Source: CAYJAY01 sp964370715
GTDB taxonomy: Bacteria > Bacillota > Clostridia > Oscillospirales > Ruminococcaceae
DNA: 64,000 nt
Direction: 5' to 3'
Assembly (NCBI GenBank): GCA_964370715.1
Contig: CAYJKJ010000006.1
Coordinates: 57,586-121,585, forward strand
Shown here: positions 1 to 7,535 of the stretch, in pieces
How the letters are laid out: the number at the start of each line of letters is the position of its first letter
Position numbering within the stretch: position 1 is the stretch's first letter
The notes under the pieces: model-generated
What the model was told of the DNA's origin: nothing
Databases searched by the model: none
The model's input: the letters and a program-made list of their open reading frames with translations, nothing else
Position numbers and translations under genes: made by a program

Positions 1-387
1 AACCAGCAAACACTAATAGAAGCCTTGGCGCTTGAACCATTTGATTCTATCGAAAGTTCTCTTGAAAAGCTTTCGCAAAACACCCTTAGTATAACCTCGG
101 TTAGCGGCGCTAAAATAAAAGGAACAATCGATATGTCGGGCGACAATATCTTGTTCCTTTCGATGCCTTTTTCTAGCGGTCTTTCCTGCAAAGTCGATGG
201 AAAAACGGCCGAAGTTGTGCCGGCTTTTGAAGCGTTTTCCGCCGTGTTGTTGGCTGAGGGACATCATGAAATCGAGATAAGTTTTACACCGGTTGGTTTC
301 GAAGCTGGCGCTGTTATTTCGGCGTTGTCGGTAACCGCTTTAATCGTAATAGCGATAACCAAAAGAAAAAATTTCAAAAAACATTAA
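1..387 (+). CDS. YfhO-family membrane protein, C-terminal fragment
   Basis: The frame is open from base 1 with no stop, so only the last 128 codons of a gene that begins left of the window are visible. The segment has the usual end of YfhO proteins: a beta-rich soluble stretch containing a 'CKVDGK' turn, then 'HHEIEISFTP', one final membrane helix (about GAVISALSVTALIVIAI) and a basic KRK tail. YfhO proteins are large multi-span membrane proteins with a GT-C-like fold; Bacillus and Listeria members take part in glycosylating lipoteichoic acid. The substrate here cannot be read from the fragment. A TTG at 25 could be mistaken for a start, but no SD precedes it and the frame continues upstream. 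Confidence 0.75.
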   Translation, partial: NQQTLIEALALEPFDSIESSLEKLSQNTLSITSVSGAKIKGTIDMSGDNILFLSMPFSSGLSCKVDGKTAEVVPAFEAFSAVLLAEGHHEIEISFTPVGFEAGAVISALSVTALIVIAITKRKNFKKH

Positions 388-442
388 TATTTTGCCGAGT
401 TGTTGGGATAATAACATCATTCAACCAAGTTATCGAAACATT

Positions 443-1264
443 TTAATCGGTCATTTTAGCAAGAATTTTTGCAACTTCGTCAAGGCAATCGCTTTCAAAA
501 AGCTCGATAGCTCCGGCGTCGCAAGCGGCGGCAAATTTAGGGTTGATCGGAATTTTTGCGACAACATCGATATTATAGTTTTTTTGGATATCAGACAGTC
601 GGCTTTCCCCGAAAAGTTCAATATGTTTTTTACAATCGCTACATTCGAGATAAGACATATTTTCAACCGCTGCTATTATCGGAATGTTTGAAATTTCGAT
701 CATCTTAACCGCTTTTCCGACGATCATCGAAACGAGCTGTTGCGGAGAGGTGACGACGACAGCGCCGTCGACAGGGATCGATTGGAACACCGTTAGCGGA
801 ACATCGCCCGTTCCGGGGGGCATATCGATAAACATATAATCGACCTCATGCCAGATAACATCGGTCCAAAACTTTTGAACCATTCCGCCAATAACGGGTC
901 CTCGCCATATAACAGGATCGGTTTCGTTTGGCAAAAGCATATTAACCGACATAACCTTTATTCCGGTTTTGGTTATCCTCGGAAGCATTCCAAGCTCGGT
1001 CGATTCGGCTTTTTCCCCTATTCCAAAAATTCTAGCTTGTGAAGGCCCCGTGATATCGGCATCAAGCACGGCGACTTTATAGCCCAAACGGTTCATCAAA
1101 ACCGCAAGCATTGCGCAGGTCAAAGACTTTCCAACCCCGCCTTTTCCGCTCGTTATCGCAATAACTTTTTTAATGCGGCTTAATTGATTTGGAAGTTCAT
1201 GCGAAACCCCGCTTGAAGGGCAACCGCTAGAGCATGAAGAACAATCACTAGAACAACTACTCAT
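443..1264 (-). CDS. mrp: Mrp/NBP35-type Fe-S carrier P-loop ATPase
   Basis: 273 residues. A Cys/Ser-rich N-terminus (about residues 1-19, six Cys) precedes a deviant Walker A GKGGVGKS near residue 40. Further motifs are a switch region 'DADITGPSQARIFG', Walker B-like 'DYMFIDMPPGTGD', and a C-terminal CSDC pair near residue 208. This is the architecture of Mrp/ApbC/NBP35 ATPases, cytosolic homodimers that hold and transfer a [4Fe-4S] cluster to apo-proteins using ATP; the C-terminal CxxC is the expected cluster site. It lies 16 bp downstream of the DUF1893 gene on the same strand, so the two are probably cotranscribed. Assignment to the family is firm; client proteins are unknown. Confidence 0.93.
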   Translation of the reverse strand: MSSCSSDCSSCSSGCPSSGVSHELPNQLSRIKKVIAITSGKGGVGKSLTCAMLAVLMNRLGYKVAVLDADITGPSQARIFGIGEKAESTELGMLPRITKTGIKVMSVNMLLPNETDPVIWRGPVIGGMVQKFWTDVIWHEVDYMFIDMPPGTGDVPLTVFQSIPVDGAVVVTSPQQLVSMIVGKAVKMIEISNIPIIAAVENMSYLECSDCKKHIELFGESRLSDIQKNYNIDVVAKIPINPKFAAACDAGAIELFESDCLDEVAKILAKMTD

Positions 1265-1280
1265 TTAAAAACACTCCTTT

Positions 1281-1706
1281 TTATTTTGTTGTCGGATACA
1301 CGTTGTTTTTAACAAACCAATCGATCTTGTCGATGCAGTGTTCAACATTTTCGATATCAACAATTAGCTTTTCCATCGGGCAAAGATCCGTTCCGTTTCG
1401 GTTTTCGATGTATTCGCAAAGCTTTGCATATTCAAAACAAATGCCATGCGCTTCAAGAAGCTTAGCGGCAGATTTGCTCATCAAAAAGGTGTAGACACTT
1501 TTAACTTTAGCATCGACCAAAAGGCAAGCAGCCGCTTTTCCGATTATTCTATCCGCAACGATTGCGCCGTTCATATCGGCTTTGTTTTCGAGATAGATTT
1601 GATATAACGGGCGAACACTCTTGCCGATTTTTTTGATAATCTGACCGTTTGTTAATTGAACAGCAACCGAACAATCGTCTTGTTGTATCAATTCTTTAAG
1701 TTCCAT
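1281..1706 (-). CDS. DUF1893 domain protein
   Basis: 141 residues starting MELKELIQ. This ATG (complement of 1704-1706) has an AAAGGAT SD just upstream; a longer frame to 1745 has no such site. The protein looks like the DUF1893 family: an N-terminal 'CSVAVQLTNGQII' segment, a central 'ADRIIGKAAACLLV' motif, and a C-terminal 'GTDLCPMEKLI' with Cys. These are small cytosolic proteins of unknown function in Clostridia and archaea. It sits directly upstream of the Mrp ATPase gene on the same strand, and the conserved Cys residues would suit a redox or metal role, but that is inference. Confidence 0.75.
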   Translation of the reverse strand: MELKELIQQDDCSVAVQLTNGQIIKKIGKSVRPLYQIYLENKADMNGAIVADRIIGKAAACLLVDAKVKSVYTFLMSKSAAKLLEAHGICFEYAKLCEYIENRNGTDLCPMEKLIVDIENVEHCIDKIDWFVKNNVYPTTK

Positions 1707-1750
1707 ATGTTTTCTATCCTTTAAATTTTTAAGATTAATGCACAAAAAAC

Positions 1751-1778
1751 TTGATTTTTGCTTTACAATATGTATAAT
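1751..1778 (+). promoter_or_regulatory. Sigma-A-type promoter
   Basis: TTGATT (1751-1756) and TATAAT (1773-1778) with a 16-bp spacer, about 44 bp upstream of the small membrane protein gene. It reads away from the divergent DUF1893/mrp pair. Confidence 0.6.
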
Positions 1779-1821
1779 TAAACTACACCATTATATCTTA
1801 AAAGGAGAAAGGAAGCAACAG

Positions 1822-2067
1822 ATGAATTCTGAAAAAAAGGCAGCGCCCTCTGTTGGAACTCCCACACAGAAGACACCGCAACCACCGGTTTCAAACAAAG
1901 AAGAAGCGACAACCGGCGGAATGATAAAGCAACAATCCCAATCTTTAAGCGTTGTATTTGCTATTTTAAAGATGGCGGTGGTGGTTTTATTTTGCGGAAT
2001 GGTTGCAGTTATCGCAAGCGCTATTAACTCACGAGTTGTAGACAATATATTTGAAATATTTAATTAA
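1822..2067 (+). CDS. Small single-pass membrane protein
   Basis: 81 residues from ATG 1822, preceded by an AAAGGAGAAAGGA SD region (1801-1813). Residues 1-40 are hydrophilic and rich in Pro, Thr, Lys and Gln. Residues about 42-68 form one membrane helix (VVFAILKMAVVVLFCGMVAVIA), and a short tail follows. I recognise no family. The Pro/Gln-rich soluble tail plus membrane anchor resembles in style the two low-complexity proteins encoded next (2188-6407), and all three read in the same direction, so it may belong to that locus. The spacing to the next gene (120 bp with a small CGGGG/CCCCG inverted repeat) leaves cotranscription open. Confidence 0.65.
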   Translation: MNSEKKAAPSVGTPTQKTPQPPVSNKEEATTGGMIKQQSQSLSVVFAILKMAVVVLFCGMVAVIASAINSRVVDNIFEIFN

Positions 2068-2187
2068 TTTAATCTACTTAGTTTGTGATATAAATTTTAC
2101 ACAAACAGGAATTTGAGTTTCGGGGAAAACAAAACAACCCCGATTGTTGGCTAAAACGCTCAAAGTTTCCGGCTAACAGAAAGGAAC

Positions 2188-4680
2188 ATGGTCAAAAATA
2201 TGCAAAACTTTTATCCTAATCAACAAGGGAATCCAAACGATCCTAATAGTTTTGGGCAAGCTCAACAGCCCCAATACGGACAACAGCCGGAACAATATCC
2301 CCCCGTTAACATGGGAGGGGAGATTAATCAAACGATGCAACAAAACGCCCAACCGATGCCGGCGTTTGACCCATATCAACAACCACAACAACAGTTCCAA
2401 ACTCCATCTCCATACGCTCCGATGCCTATGGATAATTTCGGTATGCAAAATGCCCAGCCGATGCCAACCGGCGTTGAACAGCCTTTGAACGCGCAACAGT
2501 TCGGCTATCAAGACCCTATGCAAAACCCGCCGTCTTTTGGAGCGCCTCCCCAAGGGCAGATGAACTTTATGCAACAACCAGAGCCTTCGTTTAATGCGGC
2601 GGCTCCAAATATGCCGGCTATGCCTGATTTTAATCAACAGTTGCCGGGGTTTGAACAACCTATGCAACAGATGCAACAACAAAACCCAGCGATGCCAAAT
2701 GCTCCGTTGGGCGGCGATATCTACGGAAACCCTTCTTTTGGGATACCCCCTGTCGGCGCACCTTCAAGCCCGATGCTTAATATGGGTATGCAAAATATGG
2801 GGCAGGATTTTGGTTTGAATTCAAACAATATGCCCTCTATGCCGATGCAACAAAACCCGATGTCAAACAACCAGTTCGACGGAATGCAAAACAACAATTT
2901 TGATCCGCTTAAACAGCTCCAACAAGGGAACAATTTTGGCGGTCAAGATTTTGGCAAAGATAGCTCATTTATGGGCGGCATGAATGATTATGGCAACTCG
3001 GGGTCGATGTTTGACGGAAACCGGGGTTTTGGCGCAAACCAAAGTAATCAAGATTTGATGGGAACGCAGTTCCCCCCCATTCAACCAAACAACGATTTTT
3101 CTCAAAAACCAAAAGATGTTTTTGATGGATATAACAACAATTCGGAAAAACCGAAACAGGAAAACTCTCGAAATAATCCTTTTGATCCTAATAGATTTGA
3201 CCAAGATTTTAGCGGAGGAAAACGAGGAAATTTTAGAGAGGCTGTGTCGGAAAACGGCGAAAGACCGGTGCAGCCCAAGCGACCGACAAACAACCCTAAC
3301 GACCGAAGAGGTCCGGCTATGGGCGCTCAAGGACAAAAAAACCGACCACCCCAAAGACCGGGTATGCCGCCACAAGGTGGTATGCCGTCAAGAGAAGGGT
3401 TGACCCCTTCCGATAGAAGACCGCCCAATCGAAACCCGGGACAACCGGGAAGACCTCCTATGCCGGGATCGAGACCTTCGGGGAATGACCCATCAAGATC
3501 TCCTCAAAGAGGTTCCGCTCAGCCAAGACCGGGAGTTTCAAACCAAGCGGTTTCACCAAAACAAAAACCGGCAGGAGCGCCTCCGATAGCGGCGAACCCC
3601 AAAACTCCACCACAGATGCCAACGCCGGTTCAACCGGAACCCAAAGTTGACATTGCGGAAATTCAAAGCAAACTTGAACAGGCGGTAGTTATTGCGGATT
3701 TCGACAAGATTTTCACACAAAACAACCTGTTTAAGTTTCCCGATAGAAGCTACATAAACATACGTGAATCGACCTCGAAATATCTTCTGTCTTCGGCAGA
3801 CGACGAGGGCATTCCCGTTTTCTCCAACGTAACCGCAAACTTCCCCGTTTCGAGCTGCACCGTCGTAACAAGTGAGGACGAGGCGACGAAGTATGCGGTA
3901 GCAAGGCTTGTCGGAACCGGAATGGGGTTGGCGAGCGGAGATATTCTCATCAACGGAAACGAAGTTAGAAGCAGGAGCATCATGTCGGAGGTTTTGTATA
4001 TCGACGATGATTCGATGGTTCCCGATAGAATGACGGTTTTTGATTTCCTCATGCAATGTATCGCAAAGGTTCAGTTGGACGACGAAGAAAAGATAAAAAA
4101 CCTCACCGAAATTCTCGAGAAACTCGGGCTTGATAAAGTTGCAGACGACACGATGAAGCTGTTTTCAACCGCAAGAAAAGTTATGGTGTTGCTCATTGCA
4201 GCAACCCAAAATCCGCTTATTAAATGCGTTGTCATAAACTTTAGAAAACTTTTGCTTGAACCGGAAGATGAAGTTCGTATGATGAAAGTTTTCGAGATGT
4301 TGAGGCTTCGTGACATAACGGTTATCATGAACGATTGCAACGATATCCTTTCGAGCAACCTGCCAAACAGAGTTTTGGCGTTAAAGGAAGGCGAGGTTGC
4401 GTTTAACGGAGGTTACCGAGAATTTATCGAAAACTACTGTGAAGAGATAATGACATTTGAAGCGGAAAACGCTGAGATGATCGAAAATATTGCCAAAGGC
4501 TTTGACAAAGTTACATTCACGACAGAGGAAAAAAAGGTGATGGTCAAAGGCAAGGGCGCCGATGCTTCGACGGTAGAAAACATCATTGTAGAGCTAAGTA
4601 AAAACGAGATAGATCTTAAAACCGTAAGGCTTGGGGTCAGGTCGTTTGTACTCGGTCGGAAAGAACTGGTGAAACAATGA
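2188..4680 (+). CDS. Low-complexity protein with a degenerate ABC-ATPase-like domain
   Basis: 830 residues. Residues 1-480 are low complexity: first Gln/Pro/Asn/Met-rich, then from about 330 Arg/Pro/Gly-rich. From about 500 the sequence follows an ABC nucleotide-binding domain plus the small C-terminal domain common in ABC-2 exporters, but the catalytic motifs look lost. The Walker A position reads 'TSEDEATKYAVARL' (no GxxGxGK), the signature position 'LFSTARK' replaces LSGGQ, and Walker B 'CVVINFRKLLLEPED' lacks the Asp-Glu pair. Secondary landmarks survive ('SGDILINGNEV', 'VPDRMTVFDFL', 'LKEGEVAFNGGYREFIE'). It is probably a non-hydrolysing scaffold or sensor. The stop overlaps the start of the membrane partner (ATGA). 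The start is uncertain: ATG 2188 is only 2 nt after AAGGA, and in-frame ATG 2200 is the alternative. Confidence 0.7.
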   Translation: MVKNMQNFYPNQQGNPNDPNSFGQAQQPQYGQQPEQYPPVNMGGEINQTMQQNAQPMPAFDPYQQPQQQFQTPSPYAPMPMDNFGMQNAQPMPTGVEQPLNAQQFGYQDPMQNPPSFGAPPQGQMNFMQQPEPSFNAAAPNMPAMPDFNQQLPGFEQPMQQMQQQNPAMPNAPLGGDIYGNPSFGIPPVGAPSSPMLNMGMQNMGQDFGLNSNNMPSMPMQQNPMSNNQFDGMQNNNFDPLKQLQQGNNFGGQDFGKDSSFMGGMNDYGNSGSMFDGNRGFGANQSNQDLMGTQFPPIQPNNDFSQKPKDVFDGYNNNSEKPKQENSRNNPFDPNRFDQDFSGGKRGNFREAVSENGERPVQPKRPTNNPNDRRGPAMGAQGQKNRPPQRPGMPPQGGMPSREGLTPSDRRPPNRNPGQPGRPPMPGSRPSGNDPSRSPQRGSAQPRPGVSNQAVSPKQKPAGAPPIAANPKTPPQMPTPVQPEPKVDIAEIQSKLEQAVVIADFDKIFTQNNLFKFPDRSYINIRESTSKYLLSSADDEGIPVFSNVTANFPVSSCTVVTSEDEATKYAVARLVGTGMGLASGDILINGNEVRSRSIMSEVLYIDDDSMVPDRMTVFDFLMQCIAKVQLDDEEKIKNLTEILEKLGLDKVADDTMKLFSTARKVMVLLIAATQNPLIKCVVINFRKLLLEPEDEVRMMKVFEMLRLRDITVIMNDCNDILSSNLPNRVLALKEGEVAFNGGYREFIENYCEEIMTFEAENAEMIENIAKGFDKVTFTTEEKKVMVKGKGADASTVENIIVELSKNEIDLKTVRLGVRSFVLGRKELVKQ

Positions 4681-6407
4681 GCGCTATATCGGGATTCATA
4701 AAGATCGAAAAAAGAGAACAACTGCTAGGCGGACGTTTTGATTTTCCAAGGCAGATGCTTTGGAGCGCCGGTTTTGTTTTGTTTACGATTGCTACACACT
4801 ATCTATTGATAATATTTCAAACAAGGCTAGGGGAAGACGTTATTCCAACATATGTTCCAAATTCATTTTTTGGAATGCTTTATAGCTATGTAACGATAGC
4901 GCTAGTTGGGCTGACGATACATTTTAGCATCCATCCAAAGTTGTTTTCGTTTGCTGAAATAAACAACAACAGATGTAATCTGCTTATAAAGATGGGGCTT
5001 GCAACTGCCGGAATAACGGCCTCTCGGCTTAATGCAACGCTTGTTGCTGCAGGGGTTACCTATTCTGTTGGATATGTCCTAACGTTTGTTTTTTGCTTCA
5101 TAATTAGACTGAATTTTGTGTTGAACTACCTTTTGTCGGTTTATTTTGTAGGTCTATATGCAGTTATTATGTTTACAATGCTTGCGATGATGTTGGGGAT
5201 AATCCTCAATCGCCAACAGCTAAGCTCTATAACAACGGTGTTTTCGCTTGTTATAACGCTAGTGGTTCTAGCGGCGTTCGGCTATTATTCATATCTTGAA
5301 CCCGAAAGCCTAGCTACCAACATTGCTTCGATGCTAGAGCTAAAGGCTGTTGGGTTTTTAAGCCTTGCAACTCTTCTTTTAATTATTTTCTATTCGCTAT
5401 GCGTTATAATTGGTTCTGGGAAATCGGAAAATTTTCGGCCAAAGCAGTTTATTCCGGACCAACTCGCCGGAGACTATGTTTCGGATGATGTTATTGCGAC
5501 AAGAACTGCGGTTTTGGTTGCGGCACAAAAAAAGATTGCGACTCCAAACCAACCAATCAAACCGGGCAACGTTGCGCCGATGACGGTTCCAAGACCGCAA
5601 AAACAAGCGCATAAACTCAAAGACCCCGTTTCGCAACCGCCACAACAGCAACCGCCCCAACAACCGCCGATGAATTCGGTTAATGCGGCTCATTCGACCA
5701 ATCGACCGATAAGCAACACACCGCCTCAACCGAAACGACCGGAAAATCCGCAACAGCCGATGCAACCTCCTTTAATGCAACAACAGCAAAGGCAAGCGCC
5801 ACCACAACAACAAAACAGGCCGCAACAGCAACCACCACAGCAACAAAATCGGCCACCACAAGCGCCACCACAACAACAAAGCCGACCGCAACCTCCACCA
5901 CCACAAAGGCCGGCTGTGCCACCGCAACAGCAACCCGGCGGTTTAGGGGGAAGAAGCATCAACACACCGCCACCGTCGATGCAAAGAAACGATTTCCAGC
6001 CGCCCAGAGGAAATATGTCGCAGATGGCGACACCGATGGGATTTGGAGGATTTGACGACGAAGTTGAACCGGTTGTTAAGATGAGCATAGCAAAATTAAT
6101 CTTTGCTATCTTGTTTGGTATCGTTGGGCTAGTTGTGTTGGTTATGACGATGATGTCGTTTGGCGTTCCCGATGCTTCGTTGAGCGAAGCAGGGCTAATA
6201 ACCGCCGATGGTTCACAGCTGTTAAGGCTTATTAAAGGCTCAACCTCAAATCCGTTAAACTCGGCGGCGATATTCGGAACTGCCGGATTATTTATTCTAG
6301 TTGCTGTTTTGCTCGGCATCATGTCTACCGGAAAGGTCGTCAACTATCGAGACGATGATGACTATGATTATGATGACGATGACTACGACGATGACGATGA
6401 TTATTAA
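4677..6407 (+). CDS. Multi-span membrane partner with Gln/Pro linker and Asp/Tyr tail
   Basis: 576 residues, overlapping the upstream gene by 4 nt, so translation is coupled. Residues about 25-245 contain roughly six membrane helices arranged like an ABC-2 permease half. Residues about 285-450 are an extreme Gln/Pro/Arg linker (runs of PPQQQ). Two more helices follow (about 465-490 and 530-555). The end is a strongly acidic tail of alternating Asp and Tyr (RDDDDYDYDDDDYDD). Together with the upstream degenerate ABC-like protein it looks like a diverged ABC exporter in which ATP hydrolysis has been lost or taken over by another subunit. I recognise no named family for the full-length protein. 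The repeat DNA of the linker (5640-5940) is CAACAG/CCACAA-rich but stays in frame. Confidence 0.65.
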   Translation: MSAISGFIKIEKREQLLGGRFDFPRQMLWSAGFVLFTIATHYLLIIFQTRLGEDVIPTYVPNSFFGMLYSYVTIALVGLTIHFSIHPKLFSFAEINNNRCNLLIKMGLATAGITASRLNATLVAAGVTYSVGYVLTFVFCFIIRLNFVLNYLLSVYFVGLYAVIMFTMLAMMLGIILNRQQLSSITTVFSLVITLVVLAAFGYYSYLEPESLATNIASMLELKAVGFLSLATLLLIIFYSLCVIIGSGKSENFRPKQFIPDQLAGDYVSDDVIATRTAVLVAAQKKIATPNQPIKPGNVAPMTVPRPQKQAHKLKDPVSQPPQQQPPQQPPMNSVNAAHSTNRPISNTPPQPKRPENPQQPMQPPLMQQQQRQAPPQQQNRPQQQPPQQQNRPPQAPPQQQSRPQPPPPQRPAVPPQQQPGGLGGRSINTPPPSMQRNDFQPPRGNMSQMATPMGFGGFDDEVEPVVKMSIAKLIFAILFGIVGLVVLVMTMMSFGVPDASLSEAGLITADGSQLLRLIKGSTSNPLNSAAIFGTAGLFILVAVLLGIMSTGKVVNYRDDDDYDYDDDDYDDDDDY

Positions 6408-6422
6408 AGAAAAATGAACTAG

Positions 6423-6463
6423 AAAAAAGCTTGTGACAAACGCTATGTTGTCGCAAGCTTTTT
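6423..6463. terminator. Bidirectional hairpin terminator
   Basis: The arms GCTTGTGACAA and TTGTCGCAAGC (one G-T pair) are flanked by A-run and T-run, 15 bp after the stop of the 4677 gene and 22 bp before the stop of the convergent TRIC gene. Confidence 0.75.
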
Positions 6464-6484
6464 AATATGTTAATCTTTTTTTAT

Positions 6485-7162
6485 TTATGTCTCATCATCA
6501 AACTTCTTTGAAACCGGAAGCCCGATTTCAAACGACAACGAGACCATTCTGATAAGTACGATTAAGATCACCGAAACGAGCATCGATACCGAAACGGAGC
6601 TACCAAGCCACGTTATGACGATATAACATCCTCCGCCCAGAAGAGCGGCGGTTGCATAAAGATAGCTGTCGTTTAAAACTTGTGGGATTTTTTTTGCAAG
6701 CACATCTCGCAAAATTCCTCCGCCAATTGCGGTTAGAACACCGGAACAAAGCACAAGAAACATATTTTCCGACAAAACTTCTCGAACCGCCACCTGCATT
6801 CCGCTTATCATGAAAAGCCCTAGACCTGCGGCATCAATAAAGGCATAGGTGCTGTGGCTACTAAGATTTTGAATAATAGTTTTACCGACTACGCTTTGAT
6901 AGACGAAAAACAAAACCAAGGAAACGAACAAAGCAACAAGAGCATTCGTCGGGTTATACAAAACGGTTACGGGGGTTATGCCCAAAACGAGGTCTCGAAT
7001 AGCTCCGCCACCCGTTGCGGTTATCATAGCGAGAACCGCAACACCGAAAAGATCAAGCCGTCTGTCGATGCCAACAAGGGTTCCCGAAACCGCAAAAGCT
7101 ATCGTCCCCAAGATATCGATGGTGTCAAAGATTAAAATATCCAACTGGTTGTCCTCAAACAA
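6485..7162 (-). CDS. TRIC cation channel family (UPF0126) membrane protein
   Basis: 225 residues with about seven membrane helices. The family's duplicated signature is visible twice: 'ATGGGAIRDLVLG' near residue 52 and 'AIGGGILRDVLAKKIP' near residue 143. These belong to the UPF0126/YicG group, bacterial homologues of trimeric intracellular cation (TRIC) channels, which form monovalent-cation pores in the cytoplasmic membrane. Length is normal for the family. It is convergent with the preceding locus and separated by a bidirectional terminator, so it is not part of that system. Physiological role in this organism is unknown. Confidence 0.88.
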   Translation of the reverse strand: MFEDNQLDILIFDTIDILGTIAFAVSGTLVGIDRRLDLFGVAVLAMITATGGGAIRDLVLGITPVTVLYNPTNALVALFVSLVLFFVYQSVVGKTIIQNLSSHSTYAFIDAAGLGLFMISGMQVAVREVLSENMFLVLCSGVLTAIGGGILRDVLAKKIPQVLNDSYLYATAALLGGGCYIVITWLGSSVSVSMLVSVILIVLIRMVSLSFEIGLPVSKKFDDET

Positions 7163-7177
7163 AAAGATTTAGATCAA

Positions 7178-7456
7178 CTATAACAAGAATTCCGATGGAT
7201 CGTGTATCTTGAGTTTGTCGTTGCGTTTTGGCGTTCTTTTGGAAGCGTCGTATTCGAATTTTTTGCAACGAGAATATGGCGACACCACCCCTTTGTATCT
7301 GCAAAGAAGCGGTGAGGATGGATTGCTTTTTTTAACGCTTAAGCAGTATTCGCAAGCGGGGGTTATGTCGCTGTTAAACATCGTCACCTCTACCGGTTTC
7401 TTAAGGCTTTTGATGTCTTTGATATTTTTTATATTTTTAATGTCGTTTATTTTCAA
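7178..7456 (-). CDS. Small conserved four-Cys protein
   Basis: 92 residues. The start is a TTG (complement of 7454-7456) with a GGAGA SD 6-8 nt upstream. An ATG at residue 26 is the alternative, but it has no comparable SD. The first 20 residues are a Lys/Ile/Asn repeat (IKNIKNIKDIK). Residues 34-70 hold four Cys in the pattern CEYC, then C (in SPLLCRYKG) and C (in SRCKKF), followed by 'YDASKRTPKR'. I recall similar uncharacterised small Clostridia proteins with this Cys pattern; a zinc-binding fold is likely, function unknown. It lies upstream of the TRIC gene on the same strand with a 15-bp gap, so the two may be cotranscribed. Confidence 0.7.
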   Translation of the reverse strand: MKINDIKNIKNIKDIKSLKKPVEVTMFNSDITPACEYCLSVKKSNPSSPLLCRYKGVVSPYSRCKKFEYDASKRTPKRNDKLKIHDPSEFLL

Positions 7457-7535
7457 GACGGTTCTCCAAAATTTGAGCTTAATGGTTAATTAGTTTTTAG
7501 GTCTATATATAAGTATAAAAAAAAATAGAAAAATG

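Noticed and set aside
2173..2682. 169-codon minus-strand frame rich in Leu, Arg and His
   Set aside because: Antisense of the Gln/Asn/Pro-rich tail; no SD, no family resemblance.
5640..5940. Repetitive DNA that could look like a CRISPR array or microsatellite
   Set aside because: Units are irregular, have no spacers, and encode an in-frame Gln/Pro linker. No cas genes are in the window.
5680..6343. Long minus-strand frames rich in Cys, Gly and Val opposite the Gln/Pro linker
   Set aside because: They are antisense products of the CAACAG/CCACAA-type codons of the real gene; no SD and unnatural composition.
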